DNA from: Acidobacteriota bacterium
GTDB taxonomy: Bacteria; Acidobacteriota; Vicinamibacteria; Vicinamibacterales; UBA823
NCBI GenBank assembly: GCA_002720285.1
Contig: PBHT01000027.1
Span: forward strand, 1 to 15,616
DNA length: 15,616 nucleotides
Reading direction: 5' to 3'
Under the pieces are notes generated by a model, which was given only the letters and a program-made list of their open reading frames with translations, did no database searches and was not told the origin of the DNA. Made by a program: the position numbers and the translations under genes. Positions 8,177 to 15,474 of the stretch are shown here, in pieces (position 1 is the first letter of the stretch; the number at the start of each line of letters is the position of its first letter).

Positions 8177-8216
8177 GGGCCCGGCTCTGATAATAGGGCT
8201 GGGCCCTTTTTTATTT
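8177..8216 (+). terminator. Rho-independent terminator after the MalY-like gene
   Basis: A 12-pair GC-rich stem (8177-8188 with 8195-8206, including two G-T pairs) with a 6-base loop is followed by TTTTTTATTT (8207-8216). It lies 26 bases past the stop codon at 8150 and separates this gene from the flavoenzyme downstream. Confidence 0.9.
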
Positions 8217-8279
8217 CGGTGTGCTTGGGTAAGGCGGCTCGAAGACGACATTGACCTGCGTGGTATGTGAGAGCCAAAC

Positions 8280-9620
8280 ATGAAGAAACACAAACAAGTT
8301 GAGAGAATCGCAAGACCCTTGAGTTCCAATTCTATGACTAGGAGGTCGGTGTTAAAGGCTACAGTGGCTTCGATTCTTGGCTATCAGTTGGCCGGTGATG
8401 CGGCAACATTGAATGCCTCACTAACGGATGAGAAGATTCGAAACCGTTACCAGCAGTCACACATTGCTGTGATTGGGGCTGGTGGGTTTGGCGGCTGGAC
8501 AGCATTGAGCTTGCTCCGGAAAGGTGCAAAGGTCACTTTGCTTGATACTTGGGGACCTGGAAACGCTCGCGCCAGTTCTGGCTGTGAACGGCGAATGATT
8601 CACAGTCAACTCTACGCTGTGGGAAGCACGGGTTCGAATAAGGAGGTCTACCGACCTCTCTACATGGACATGATTACGCGCGCTCTTCAGCTGTGGCGTG
8701 AACATGAAAAACGCTGGAACCGACAATTGTATTTTCCCTGTGGATCACTAACTCTTCAACCCAAGGATGCCCAAGATGGCAGGGAAGCGCTTGCTTATAT
8801 GCGTGAGCGGGGAACTGCTGTAGAGGAACTTTCACTGCAGGATTTAGAGCGTCGTTACCCGCAAATTAATCTAGAAGGGGTGTCGTGGGGATTGCTCGAT
8901 GTTGACAGCGGATATTTGCGGTCACGGCTGGCGTGTCAGGAACTCTTCAGAGGTTTTCTTGAAGAGGGAGGAGAGTATCGGCAGGTATCTGTCAAAGCCC
9001 CTGAGATAGATGGTAGTGGGCTCGACAGCCTCAGTTTATCTGACGGCTCTCGACTGTCCGCTGACCAATATATCTTTGCGTGTGGACCCTGGCTTGGTCA
9101 GTTGTTTCCGGGAACGATCCGGATCCGGCCGTCTCGCGCTGAGGCGTTCTTCTTTGGAACACCAGTTGATGATCACCGGTATGATGACCAACACCTGCCG
9201 ATTTGCATAGACGGCACTCGCAGTCCCAGTGCTGCTGTTGTTCCAGATGGTGACTTTCGAGGATTGTTAGTTGAAGGTGGTCCTCCAAGAGTACGGATTA
9301 TTGATCCGACTACTGAAGAACGGGTTCTGACAACGGATCTGCTGGCCTTTCATCGCGAGTATCTGGCTCTTCGGTTTCCAGGCATGAAGGACGCACCACT
9401 GCTCTCGATGAGAGTGTGTCAATACGAAAATAGTGACGATCGCAATTTTGTAATAGATCGACATCCTGCAGCGGAGAATGTGTGGCTTATTGGCGGTGGT
9501 TCAGGCCATGGATTTAAGCACGCACCAGTAATTGGGGAGTGGGCGGCTGAGATGGTTTTTCAGGAGAGAGCCGTTGAACCTTTGTTCGGGCTGCAACGAT
9601 TTACAAGACGTCTGGCGTAA
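8280..9620 (+). CDS. Tat-exported FAD-dependent amine oxidase, DAO/sarcosine-oxidase-like
   Basis: This is a 446-residue flavoenzyme. After a twin-arginine leader (TRRSVLKATVASILG, residues 20-34) comes the FAD-binding VIGAGGFGGWTA (GxGxxG at 66-71). The sequence then follows monomeric sarcosine oxidase/N-methyltryptophan oxidase in plan: D-x-(W/F)-x-P-x-x-(A/G)-S-S near 89-101. At the C-terminus is FVIDRHP and GGGSGHGFKHAPVIGE, which line the flavin. Cys380 (RVCQYE) is at the position of the cysteine that binds FAD covalently in sarcosine oxidase. Such enzymes oxidise secondary or primary amines to imines, giving H2O2; the substrate here is unknown. The ATG at 8280 has a weak ribosome site; an in-frame ATG at 8334 (MTRRSVLKA) is a reasonable alternative. 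No terminator lies before the propeller gene starting 64 bases later. Confidence 0.8.
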   Translation: MKKHKQVERIARPLSSNSMTRRSVLKATVASILGYQLAGDAATLNASLTDEKIRNRYQQSHIAVIGAGGFGGWTALSLLRKGAKVTLLDTWGPGNARASSGCERRMIHSQLYAVGSTGSNKEVYRPLYMDMITRALQLWREHEKRWNRQLYFPCGSLTLQPKDAQDGREALAYMRERGTAVEELSLQDLERRYPQINLEGVSWGLLDVDSGYLRSRLACQELFRGFLEEGGEYRQVSVKAPEIDGSGLDSLSLSDGSRLSADQYIFACGPWLGQLFPGTIRIRPSRAEAFFFGTPVDDHRYDDQHLPICIDGTRSPSAAVVPDGDFRGLLVEGGPPRVRIIDPTTEERVLTTDLLAFHREYLALRFPGMKDAPLLSMRVCQYENSDDRNFVIDRHPAAENVWLIGGGSGHGFKHAPVIGEWAAEMVFQERAVEPLFGLQRFTRRLA

Positions 9621-9684
9621 TAAGCCGCCCAGGTTTTGGTGGTTACGACCTCTTTCTACGGATGCAGGACGGCAGAAGGAAGCG

Positions 9685-11139
9685 ATGCTGATGGCACGAT
9701 TGAAGGCTAGAGTGGGGACCTGTCTGCTTGTCGTTGTGGTCCTGGGCGTGGTCGCGACAAAACCCGAAGCGGTTGGGGATGACTGGAACCGGTTCCGCGG
9801 CCCAAATGGCTCTGGGGTGATTGAGGCCACCGGGCTGCCGCTAGACTTTGGACCAGAGACTAATGTGGTCTGGAAGACCACAGTGGCACCGGGCTTCTCT
9901 TCACCGGTAATTAGCGGAGACCGCCTGCTTCTTACGGCGTTCGAGAACGACCAGCTAATTACGACATCTCTAGATCGGCAGAGCGGACGAATTTTATGGC
10001 GCCAGGCGGTGGAGCGGACGCGTGTCGATCGACCGGATTCCCGTAATCACTCCGCTGCGGCTAGTGCCGCGGTCGATGCAGTTGGCAATGTCTATGTGTT
10101 TTTCGGGGAGTTCGGTCTGATTGCGTATGACCGCGAGGGTGTTGAACAGTGGCGTCACCCCTTGGGTCCCTTTGACAACATTTATGGAATGGGTGCCTCG
10201 CCGATCGTGGCTGACAACCTAGTGCTGTTAGCGTGTGATCAGCAGAATGGGTCGTTTCTACTAGCAGTTGACGCCGATACTGGTGAGGTGCGTTGGAAGG
10301 TGGACCGTCCTGAGGCGAAGAGTGGACACTCATCGCCAGTTCTCTACGATCCCCCTGATGGACCGCTTCAGGTGCTGATGGCTGGCTCGTTTCTCCTCAC
10401 GGCCTACGATGTGGCGACTGGTGAGAAGCGATGGTGGGTTGGTGGATTACCGTTCGAAATGAAGTCGACTCCGGTGATGGACGGTGACACGCTCTACGTC
10501 CACGGTTTCTCCACGCCGCTCAACCAACCAGGCCGGCAGGTTGAGGTTGACAGTTGGGAAGACACGATTGCGGTCCACGATGCTAATGGTGATGGCCTAA
10601 TCGCACCTGATGAGTTTCCTCAGGAGCGTACGCGAGGATTTTTCTCCTTTGTTGATCTCGATGCTGACGGCCAATTGGACGAAGATAGTTGGAACTACTA
10701 TCGGGCTGCCATGATGAGCCTGAACGGGATGGTTGCTATCCGTCTTGGTGGGTCGGGGGACATGACTGAGGAAAACGTTGTCTGGCGGTACCATCGTTCG
10801 GTACCGCAGCTCCCATCACCGCTTTTGTATCAGGGCGTGCTCTACATGATCAACGACGGCGGGATAGCCACATCATTCCGTCCTTCCACTGGCGAGGTCA
10901 TTGAACGCGGTCGGATCCGAGGCGCAGTGGATAGTTACTACGCTTCGCCGGTTGCTGCTGACGGTAAAATTTTCTTCGTGAGTGAAATGGGGAAGGTAGC
11001 TGTTGTGCGACCAGGTGGAGGTTTTGAAGTTTTGGCGCTTAATGACCTCGGGTCCCCCACGTATGCGACGCCGGCGATTGCTGATGGGCGGATTTACATC
11101 CGCACCGAGGAGACGCTCTGGGCATTCGGCGAAGACTAA
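9685..11139 (+). CDS. Secreted PQQ-type beta-propeller protein with EF-hand loops
   Basis: From this start the protein has 484 residues, with a signal peptide (MLMARLKARV, then a V/L-rich core to about 24). The mature part opens with DWNRFRGPNGSG, the usual opening of PQQ-like (BamB/Trp-docking-type) propellers of environmental bacteria. It continues as repeated blades with A-x-D-x-x-(T/S)-G-(E/x)-x-x-W motifs. Between blades sit two calcium-loop motifs: DANGDGLIAPDE (299-310, a full EF-hand loop) and DLDADGQLDEDS (324-335, with Ser instead of Glu at position 12). No PQQ-dehydrogenase catalytic residues were recognised, so a binding or scaffolding role is as likely as an enzymatic one. The open frame reaches back to 9532 inside the flavoenzyme gene. 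I chose 9685 because GAAGGA precedes it and it yields a proper signal peptide; the ATG at 9691 is equally possible. Confidence 0.75.
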   Translation: MLMARLKARVGTCLLVVVVLGVVATKPEAVGDDWNRFRGPNGSGVIEATGLPLDFGPETNVVWKTTVAPGFSSPVISGDRLLLTAFENDQLITTSLDRQSGRILWRQAVERTRVDRPDSRNHSAAASAAVDAVGNVYVFFGEFGLIAYDREGVEQWRHPLGPFDNIYGMGASPIVADNLVLLACDQQNGSFLLAVDADTGEVRWKVDRPEAKSGHSSPVLYDPPDGPLQVLMAGSFLLTAYDVATGEKRWWVGGLPFEMKSTPVMDGDTLYVHGFSTPLNQPGRQVEVDSWEDTIAVHDANGDGLIAPDEFPQERTRGFFSFVDLDADGQLDEDSWNYYRAAMMSLNGMVAIRLGGSGDMTEENVVWRYHRSVPQLPSPLLYQGVLYMINDGGIATSFRPSTGEVIERGRIRGAVDSYYASPVAADGKIFFVSEMGKVAVVRPGGGFEVLALNDLGSPTYATPAIADGRIYIRTEETLWAFGED

Positions 11140-11211
11140 GCACGTGAGAAGTGCTGACACCACCGTAGCATCTGGCCTCAATCGTCTACATCAAGGAAGT
11201 AGTTTGGTTGT

Positions 11212-11820
11212 CTAGCGGACCCCGCTTGAGAGCGGCGTGTTGTTGATCGGAATCATGATGTGTGCACCTGGTGTGCCAGCACGCATCAACCATGGCTGTC
11301 CTTGCCCCTTCAAGGCGTTATCCCGCTGGCTGACCGTCGAGACACCGACCGCTTCTGAGGTTGCACCAGGCACCCGCATTACCCAGAGCAACCTAATCCT
11401 TCGGTCGTCGTGTCGAAGTAGATACATCATCGAACCGTAGGCTGGTGGGGGAAGTGTGCCTGTCTGGCGCGCAGCGACGATTCCTGCTTGGACCTCTCCA
11501 GGGGATTTGCCCTCGGCGCGGAGTCTCGCCATAAGATCGAATTGAGTGGCGAGCGTCTTGCTGTAACAGCTTGTCTGCATGGCGTCTGCGTCCATTGGCT
11601 GACACTCCACTTGGTTCGTGCCTTGACGCAGCACCTGTCGGGCACCGGTAGTGGGGTCATAGGTCACCACGGTCGCGTCTGCCTTGAGGTCTTCGGGCAG
11701 AGGAAGAACGGCATCAGTAATCTGCTGTTCCGTCGGCTGGGCTTGGACACTGGTCGGACCAACTAGTGGGCTACCGATGAATGCGACGACGATGAGACTC
11801 CAAACAAGTTTTATAATCAT
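11212..11820 (-). CDS. Secreted single-unit C-x11-C protein, unrecognised family
   Basis: The 202-residue product has a Sec signal peptide (MIIKLVWSLIVVAFIG, cleavage near VQAQ at 28), then one 164-residue unit (31-194) and a short tail TPLSSGVR. I do not recognise a named family. Within the unit are VLPLPEDLKADATVV, VLRQGTN, a cysteine pair Cys73/Cys85 spaced C-x11-C, and a charged probably helical stretch (LRAEGKSPGEVQ). The unit ends in RLLWVMRVPGAT, SQRDNAL, PWLMRAGTPGAH and IMIPINN. It is about 70% identical by hand count to the second unit of the gene upstream, including the tail, so it arose by recent tandem duplication. The ATG at 11820 lies 13 bases after the stop of that gene, without its own Shine-Dalgarno, suggesting translational coupling; a GTG at 11844 would overlap it. 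Function unknown. Confidence 0.75.
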   Translation of the reverse strand: MIIKLVWSLIVVAFIGSPLVGPTSVQAQPTEQQITDAVLPLPEDLKADATVVTYDPTTGARQVLRQGTNQVECQPMDADAMQTSCYSKTLATQFDLMARLRAEGKSPGEVQAGIVAARQTGTLPPPAYGSMMYLLRHDDRRIRLLWVMRVPGATSEAVGVSTVSQRDNALKGQGQPWLMRAGTPGAHIMIPINNTPLSSGVR

Positions 11821-12865
11821 TAATTCGCAATCGCTAGCGACCACTCGACAGAGGTGTGTTGTTGATCGGAATCATGATGTGCGCACCTGGTGTACCAGCA
11901 CGCATCAGCCATGGCCGCCCCTCACCCTTCAGGGCGTTATCCCGCTGGCTGACCGTCGAGACGCCGATTGATTCTGGCGTCGCGCCGGGCACTAGCATCA
12001 CCCAGAGGAGCTTGATCTGTCGGTCGTTATGCCGTAACAGATACATCATTTCCCCGAACGACGACGGCGGGAGCGTACCTGCTTCACGCCCGGCAGCAAT
12101 CGCTGCCTGAATTTCCGCACCGGACTTGCCCTCGTCGCGAAGCTTCGCTGTGAGGTCCCGTACCGGGGCGCTGCTTCGATTACGGCAGAACGTTTGCTGG
12201 CTCACTGGGTCTGGGGGCTGACACTCGACTTGGTTTGTGCCCTCTCGGAGAACCACTCGGGCACCAGTGTCCGGGTCAGTGGCTACTACGGTCGCCTCAG
12301 CCTTTAGGTCCTCGGGCAGTGGCAGAACTGCCTCAGCGATTTTCTGTTCGACCGATTTATTCGACCATAGCGTGTTGTTGATTGGGATCATGACGTGTGC
12401 CGCTGGCGTGCCAGGACGCATCAACCAGGGCCGGCCCTGGCCGTTCAACGCGTTGTCCCGTTGGCTGTCAGTCGAAACACCGGTTGATTCCGGCGTTGCA
12501 CCAGGCACCCGCATTACCCAGAGCAGTCGAATCCGGTCGTCTTTCTTATAGAGGCGATACGACATGGTTCCGGAGGGTGCTTCTGGAATGGTACCGTCCT
12601 GGACAGCAGCAGCAATCGCGGTCTGAATTTCCTCAGGGGACTTACCCTCGGCGCGGAGCTTGGCCGTTAGGTCGTTTCGGGGCGCGAGTATTTTATTGTA
12701 GCAGCGAGTGAACCCCGTTTCCTGGTCCTCAGGTTGGCATTCCACGATGTTTGTGCCTTGCCGAAGGACCTTTCTGATGCCTGTATCGGGCTCGTAAGTC
12801 ACGACTGTCGCGTCAGCCTTCAGGTCCTCCGGTAGAGGCAGGACCGCATTGGTGACTTCCTGATC
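11239..12865 (-). repeat. Three tandem 492-base coding repeats
   Basis: The three units occupy 12374-12865, 11858-12349 and 11239-11730, each exactly 164 codons, ungapped relative to each other. The first two are fused in one gene, the third is the next gene. DNA identity is visible over long runs between the last two units, such as the segments at 11237-11262 and about 11855-11880 and the matching CGCTGGCTGACCGTCGAGAC stretches some 618 bases apart. Confidence 0.85.
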
Positions 12866-12949
12866 GGCCGATTGAGCCTGAGCACCGGCGGGTCCGACCA
12901 GGACAGTACTTGTAAGAACGACTGCGAGTAAGCTAACGACACTCTTCAT
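11834..12949 (-). CDS. Secreted two-unit C-x11-C protein, unrecognised family
   Basis: This 371-residue protein has a Sec signal peptide (MKSVVSLLAVVLTSTVLVG, cleavage near GAQAQ at 26) and two copies of the same 164-residue unit (29-192 and 201-364) joined by an 8-residue linker. Each unit has VLPLPEDLKA(D/E)ATVV, VLR(Q/E)GTN, one C-x11-C pair (Cys71/83 and Cys243/255), R-L-L-W-V-M or K-L-L-W-V-M, SQRDNAL, and PWLMR-x-GTP-x-AH(V/I)MIPINN. The cysteines probably form a disulfide in the periplasm. I do not know a named domain; I recall unannotated secreted proteins with a similar 'DATV...LR.G(T/S)N...C' opening in environmental bacteria, without function. GGAGG stands 5 bases before the ATG. 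The gene starts 18 bases after the molybdoenzyme stop, so it belongs to that operon and is likely a partner of that enzyme (inference). Confidence 0.8.
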   Translation of the reverse strand: MKSVVSLLAVVLTSTVLVGPAGAQAQSADQEVTNAVLPLPEDLKADATVVTYEPDTGIRKVLRQGTNIVECQPEDQETGFTRCYNKILAPRNDLTAKLRAEGKSPEEIQTAIAAAVQDGTIPEAPSGTMSYRLYKKDDRIRLLWVMRVPGATPESTGVSTDSQRDNALNGQGRPWLMRPGTPAAHVMIPINNTLWSNKSVEQKIAEAVLPLPEDLKAEATVVATDPDTGARVVLREGTNQVECQPPDPVSQQTFCRNRSSAPVRDLTAKLRDEGKSGAEIQAAIAAGREAGTLPPSSFGEMMYLLRHNDRQIKLLWVMLVPGATPESIGVSTVSQRDNALKGEGRPWLMRAGTPGAHIMIPINNTPLSSGR

Positions 12950-12967
12950 TACGACCTCCGTAGACTG

Positions 12968-14137
12968 CTAAGCGATCATTACTGTTCGTGGATGTTGGGC
13001 ATTGTGCTCAAGGAACGTCTTCTTGACCTCGAGCTCCGCCGCGGTTGGCTGGACGGTGCCCTCGATGTCAGTTGCACGGGAAACGACCGTATGCTCTCCA
13101 GGAGTAGCGCCGTGCCAGTCGTAGGTAAAAAACTTCCACGAGTATTTTTCGCTCGTGGTGGGATCCATGGTGACTGGCTGCCATGAGCCATCATCCACCT
13201 TTACCTCGACCGACCTTAGCGGAGTTCCGTCATTCAGGACGACGCCGAAAACTTGGTGGCGGCTGCCGTTAGAAGTCACCCGTGCCACGAACGACTTCAA
13301 CTGAATGGTCGAAATATCAGTTTCCTTCCACTTCATCTCGCCGTTGATCATTTCCCCCTTCAACGTGCGATAGTGGCGGGCTTGAAACTTGCCGAGATAC
13401 CGGTCCTCTTGGACGTGAATCTCAGCGAGCCATTTGACGAGAGCCATGCCGTACCAACCCGGAACGAGCAATCGTAGTGGGAAGCCTTGATGGCGTGTCA
13501 GTGGTTCGCCGTTCAGTGCGTAAACCAGAATCGGCTCAGACGACAGTGCCTTCTCCCTTGCGAGACTCCGGCCATACTGTTGATCCACTGTGTAGGGACG
13601 GCCACGAAATTCAACCACCTCTTCACCGTGGTCAGCTCCGAAAAAGACGAACTCTTTCGCATCAGCCTTCACACCAGCACGGTCCAGTACCGTTCGGAGC
13701 GGTACGCCGGTCCAACGACCGTTGCCGGAGAGACCGTTTAACGGACCTCGATTTCCAGAGCACTCGAATCCGACCACGATTTCCCTGCTGGGCATGGTAC
13801 GTAGGTCGTCGATTGAGAGAGATAGTGCTTGGTCGACTAGACCAGAAATCCGTAGTCGATAGGTAGAAGGGTCGATGACCGGGTGCCCGTAATGCTGCGT
13901 GGTAGCGAACTGATCAGCAGGGGTGAACTGACCGTTTTCTGGGATCGTCCGGATATCAATAATGCGTGTTTCTGGACTCCGCACGAGGGTGAGAGGGTCG
14001 TCTATGTCGGTGAATGGGACGAGCGTCTCGCCCTGCGCGAGAGCTGGAAGCGCCCATTCCGGTATGCCGAGGAGGCCAATTCCGGCCACCGCGAGGCCGC
14101 CTTTCAGAATGTCCCGTCGATTGCTCTGTATCGTCAT
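12968..14137 (-). CDS. Tat-exported sulfite-oxidase-family molybdoenzyme
   Basis: The 389-residue product begins with a twin-arginine leader (NRRDILKGGLAVAGIGLLG), as expected of a protein exported with its molybdopterin cofactor already in place. The oxidoreductase molybdopterin-binding domain covers about 75-250. The molybdenum-ligating cysteine is Cys126 in VVGFECSGNRG. RLLVPGWYGMALVKWL (222-237) matches the conserved strand of sulfite oxidases. A C-terminal immunoglobulin-like Mo-cofactor dimerisation domain follows (about 260-380). Known relatives oxidise sulfite or related sulfur compounds and pass electrons to a c-type cytochrome; none is encoded here. Instead, two Cys-pair proteins follow within the same operon. 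AAAGGG lies 8-9 bases before the ATG. A possible -35 (TTGACG on the minus strand, 14186-14191) lies in the divergent gap with the RidA gene. Substrate is not determined. Confidence 0.85.
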   Translation of the reverse strand: MTIQSNRRDILKGGLAVAGIGLLGIPEWALPALAQGETLVPFTDIDDPLTLVRSPETRIIDIRTIPENGQFTPADQFATTQHYGHPVIDPSTYRLRISGLVDQALSLSIDDLRTMPSREIVVGFECSGNRGPLNGLSGNGRWTGVPLRTVLDRAGVKADAKEFVFFGADHGEEVVEFRGRPYTVDQQYGRSLAREKALSSEPILVYALNGEPLTRHQGFPLRLLVPGWYGMALVKWLAEIHVQEDRYLGKFQARHYRTLKGEMINGEMKWKETDISTIQLKSFVARVTSNGSRHQVFGVVLNDGTPLRSVEVKVDDGSWQPVTMDPTTSEKYSWKFFTYDWHGATPGEHTVVSRATDIEGTVQPTAAELEVKKTFLEHNAQHPRTVMIA

Positions 14138-14276
14138 TTCCGAACCCTTTCTGTATCAGGCGGTGACAAATGCCCCACAACACACCGTCAAGTTTTATCA
14201 CGAACTGCGTTCTAGCGTAAGAAATCGTCACGTGGCCAAGTCGGGAGAGGAGTTAAGTGCCCTGGTAAGCTGCGTG

Positions 14277-14282
14277 TATGAT
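14277..14282 (+). promoter_or_regulatory. Candidate -10 box for the RidA-like gene
   Basis: TATGAT lies 50 bases before the ATG at 14332, with a weak TTAAGT at 14253-14258 at 18-base spacing. It fits a leader of about 43 bases. The evidence is only these hexamers. Confidence 0.2.
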
Positions 14283-14331
14283 CAGTGCACTTGACAGGAC
14301 TGCCGTTGGCCTCGGTATCTAGGAGACAGAT

Positions 14332-14808
14332 ATGCAATTTGTGACTCGGTCTATCGGACTTTCGTTCGTGCTCGGTATTGTGACCACTCTTATCGTGACC
14401 GGAGTTGTCAATTCACAACAGCCCGGTCGGCAAATTCTTGATCCTGGTGGTCCCGGAACAGAGAACCCGGACCGTGCTTACAGTCGAGGTGTACGGATTG
14501 GGAACACACTTTACGTCGCTGGGAACACGGGGCAGGTGGAAAACACGGGTAGCCTCGATCGGGACCTTGAGACGGAGATCAGAAGTCTACTCGACGGTTT
14601 CAAGAGCAATGTTGAAGCAGGCGGTATGACGATGGACGACTTGGTCTGGGTGCAGATCTTCTGCACTGACCTTGCGCTATACGATATGTTCAACGAAATT
14701 TACGGGAGCTACTTCAGCGGGCCGTTACCGTCCCGTGCCTTCATCGGGACCAGTACACTTCTTGGCAACTCTCACTTTGAAATCATGGGCACTGCAGTGG
14801 ATGAATAG
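14332..14808 (+). CDS. Exported RidA/YjgF-family protein
   Basis: This 158-residue protein carries a signal peptide or N-terminal membrane anchor (hydrophobic residues about 8-26, then NSQQP). The rest matches the RidA/YjgF/Rid fold, which forms trimers and in RidA itself hydrolyses reactive enamines and imines released by PLP and flavin enzymes. Visible family features are AYSRGVRIGNTLYVAGNTG (49-67), the helix with FKSNVEAGGMTMDDLVWVQIF, and PSRAFIG with Arg135 at the position of the substrate-binding Arg105 of E. coli RidA. A near-terminal FEIMGTA also fits. Typical RidA proteins are about 130 residues and cytoplasmic, so the extra length is the leader. AGGAGA lies 5-6 bases before the ATG. 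It is divergent from the molybdoenzyme and convergent with the gene at 14899. Exact activity within the Rid subfamilies is uncertain. Confidence 0.8.
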   Translation: MQFVTRSIGLSFVLGIVTTLIVTGVVNSQQPGRQILDPGGPGTENPDRAYSRGVRIGNTLYVAGNTGQVENTGSLDRDLETEIRSLLDGFKSNVEAGGMTMDDLVWVQIFCTDLALYDMFNEIYGSYFSGPLPSRAFIGTSTLLGNSHFEIMGTAVDE

Positions 14809-14843
14809 GTCTCGACAGTCGGGCTCTAAACACCGAAGCACGC

Positions 14844-14871
14844 AGGGGTATGGGTGTGGACCCATACCCCT
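14844..14871. terminator. Perfect 12-base-pair hairpin between convergent genes
   Basis: AGGGGTATGGGT (14844-14855), loop GTGG, and its exact reverse complement (14860-14871) form a perfect stem-loop in the gap between two convergent genes (stops at 14808 and 14899). There is no T-run on either side, so it is a bidirectional hairpin of terminator-like position rather than a standard Rho-independent terminator. Confidence 0.5.
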
Positions 14872-14898
14872 ACGATTCCTCGACTCTGTTGACAGTAG

Positions 14899-15450
14899 TT
14901 AGGGGAGGGTCACCATGAGGTGCGCACTCGCCGTGCCCGCCTGCATGAGAAACAGGACACCACCCGTTCGCTCAGCCGGCAGACTGAGGGATTCATGGGT
15001 TGCGTATGGCACTGTGACCGTCATGTGCGGTGTCGCACTTTCCTGATCGTCGCCCCAGTTGTAGTAGTAAATCGAGCCGAACACCGGAAGCTCCCGCGTG
15101 CCGTTCTCTTCGGCTGCGGCACCTAAAGCATTCACCTCTTCGCGACTGTTCCCGGCTCTGGAGAACGCGAGGTTTTGTTCGTATCGTGCTAGATTGCCTT
15201 TATTGGTGCACTGTACAAAGAATGGGCGCCGGGGGTTCTGGCCGGAGCGGTCCCAGCAAATAAAGTCGTTACTACCCTCGCGAAGCATTTCGCGATTGCC
15301 GTCCGCATCCCATGTCACCACGGAGGCGTCGGCCTGGGCTCCAGCGGGTGCTGCCGATACGGCCCGTGCGATAGTTTCCTCCGCAGTTTGAGCATTCGCG
15401 GCAGTCGACACGGTCAGGACTATACAAGCGAACTGTATGATGCGCTTCAT
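14899..15450 (-). CDS. Secreted single-unit Cys-pair protein, divergent member of the unrecognised family
   Basis: The 183-residue product has a Sec signal peptide (MKRIIQFACIVLTVSTAANA, cleavage at about 20). Its single unit shares the pattern of the tandem units encoded at 11212-12949: ADASVVTWDADGNREMLREG against DATVV..D..G.R.VLR.G, then (S/T)N followed by a cysteine pair (Cys65/Cys81, here C-x15-C) and C-x-N. A charged stretch (SREEVNALG), L-P-x-F-G-S-I-Y-Y and the closing LMQAGTASAHLMVTLP against LMRAGTPGAHIMIPINN also match. Similarity is clear at both ends but weak in the middle, so the split is old. The protein may have kept an ancestral form. The ATG at 15450 is preferred because GGAGG sits 7 bases before it; the adjacent GTG at 15453 is the alternative. 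A long structured leader precedes it. Function unknown. Confidence 0.7.
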   Translation of the reverse strand: MKRIIQFACIVLTVSTAANAQTAEETIARAVSAAPAGAQADASVVTWDADGNREMLREGSNDFICWDRSGQNPRRPFFVQCTNKGNLARYEQNLAFSRAGNSREEVNALGAAAEENGTRELPVFGSIYYYNWGDDQESATPHMTVTVPYATHESLSLPAERTGGVLFLMQAGTASAHLMVTLP

Positions 15451-15474
15451 CACGTTACCTCCATTATTGTGAAC

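Noticed and set aside
9532..9684. N-terminal extension of the PQQ-propeller frame into the flavoenzyme gene
   Set aside because: It overlaps 89 bases of the preceding gene, has no ribosome site, and would bury the signal peptide; the start at 9685 or 9691 fits better.
11144..11160. AGCAC/GTGCT hairpin after the PQQ-propeller gene
   Set aside because: Five pairs with a 7-base loop and no T-run do not support a terminator.
14291..14296. Perfect TTGACA upstream of the RidA-like gene
   Set aside because: Any -10 box at normal spacing would overlap the Shine-Dalgarno, leaving almost no leader.
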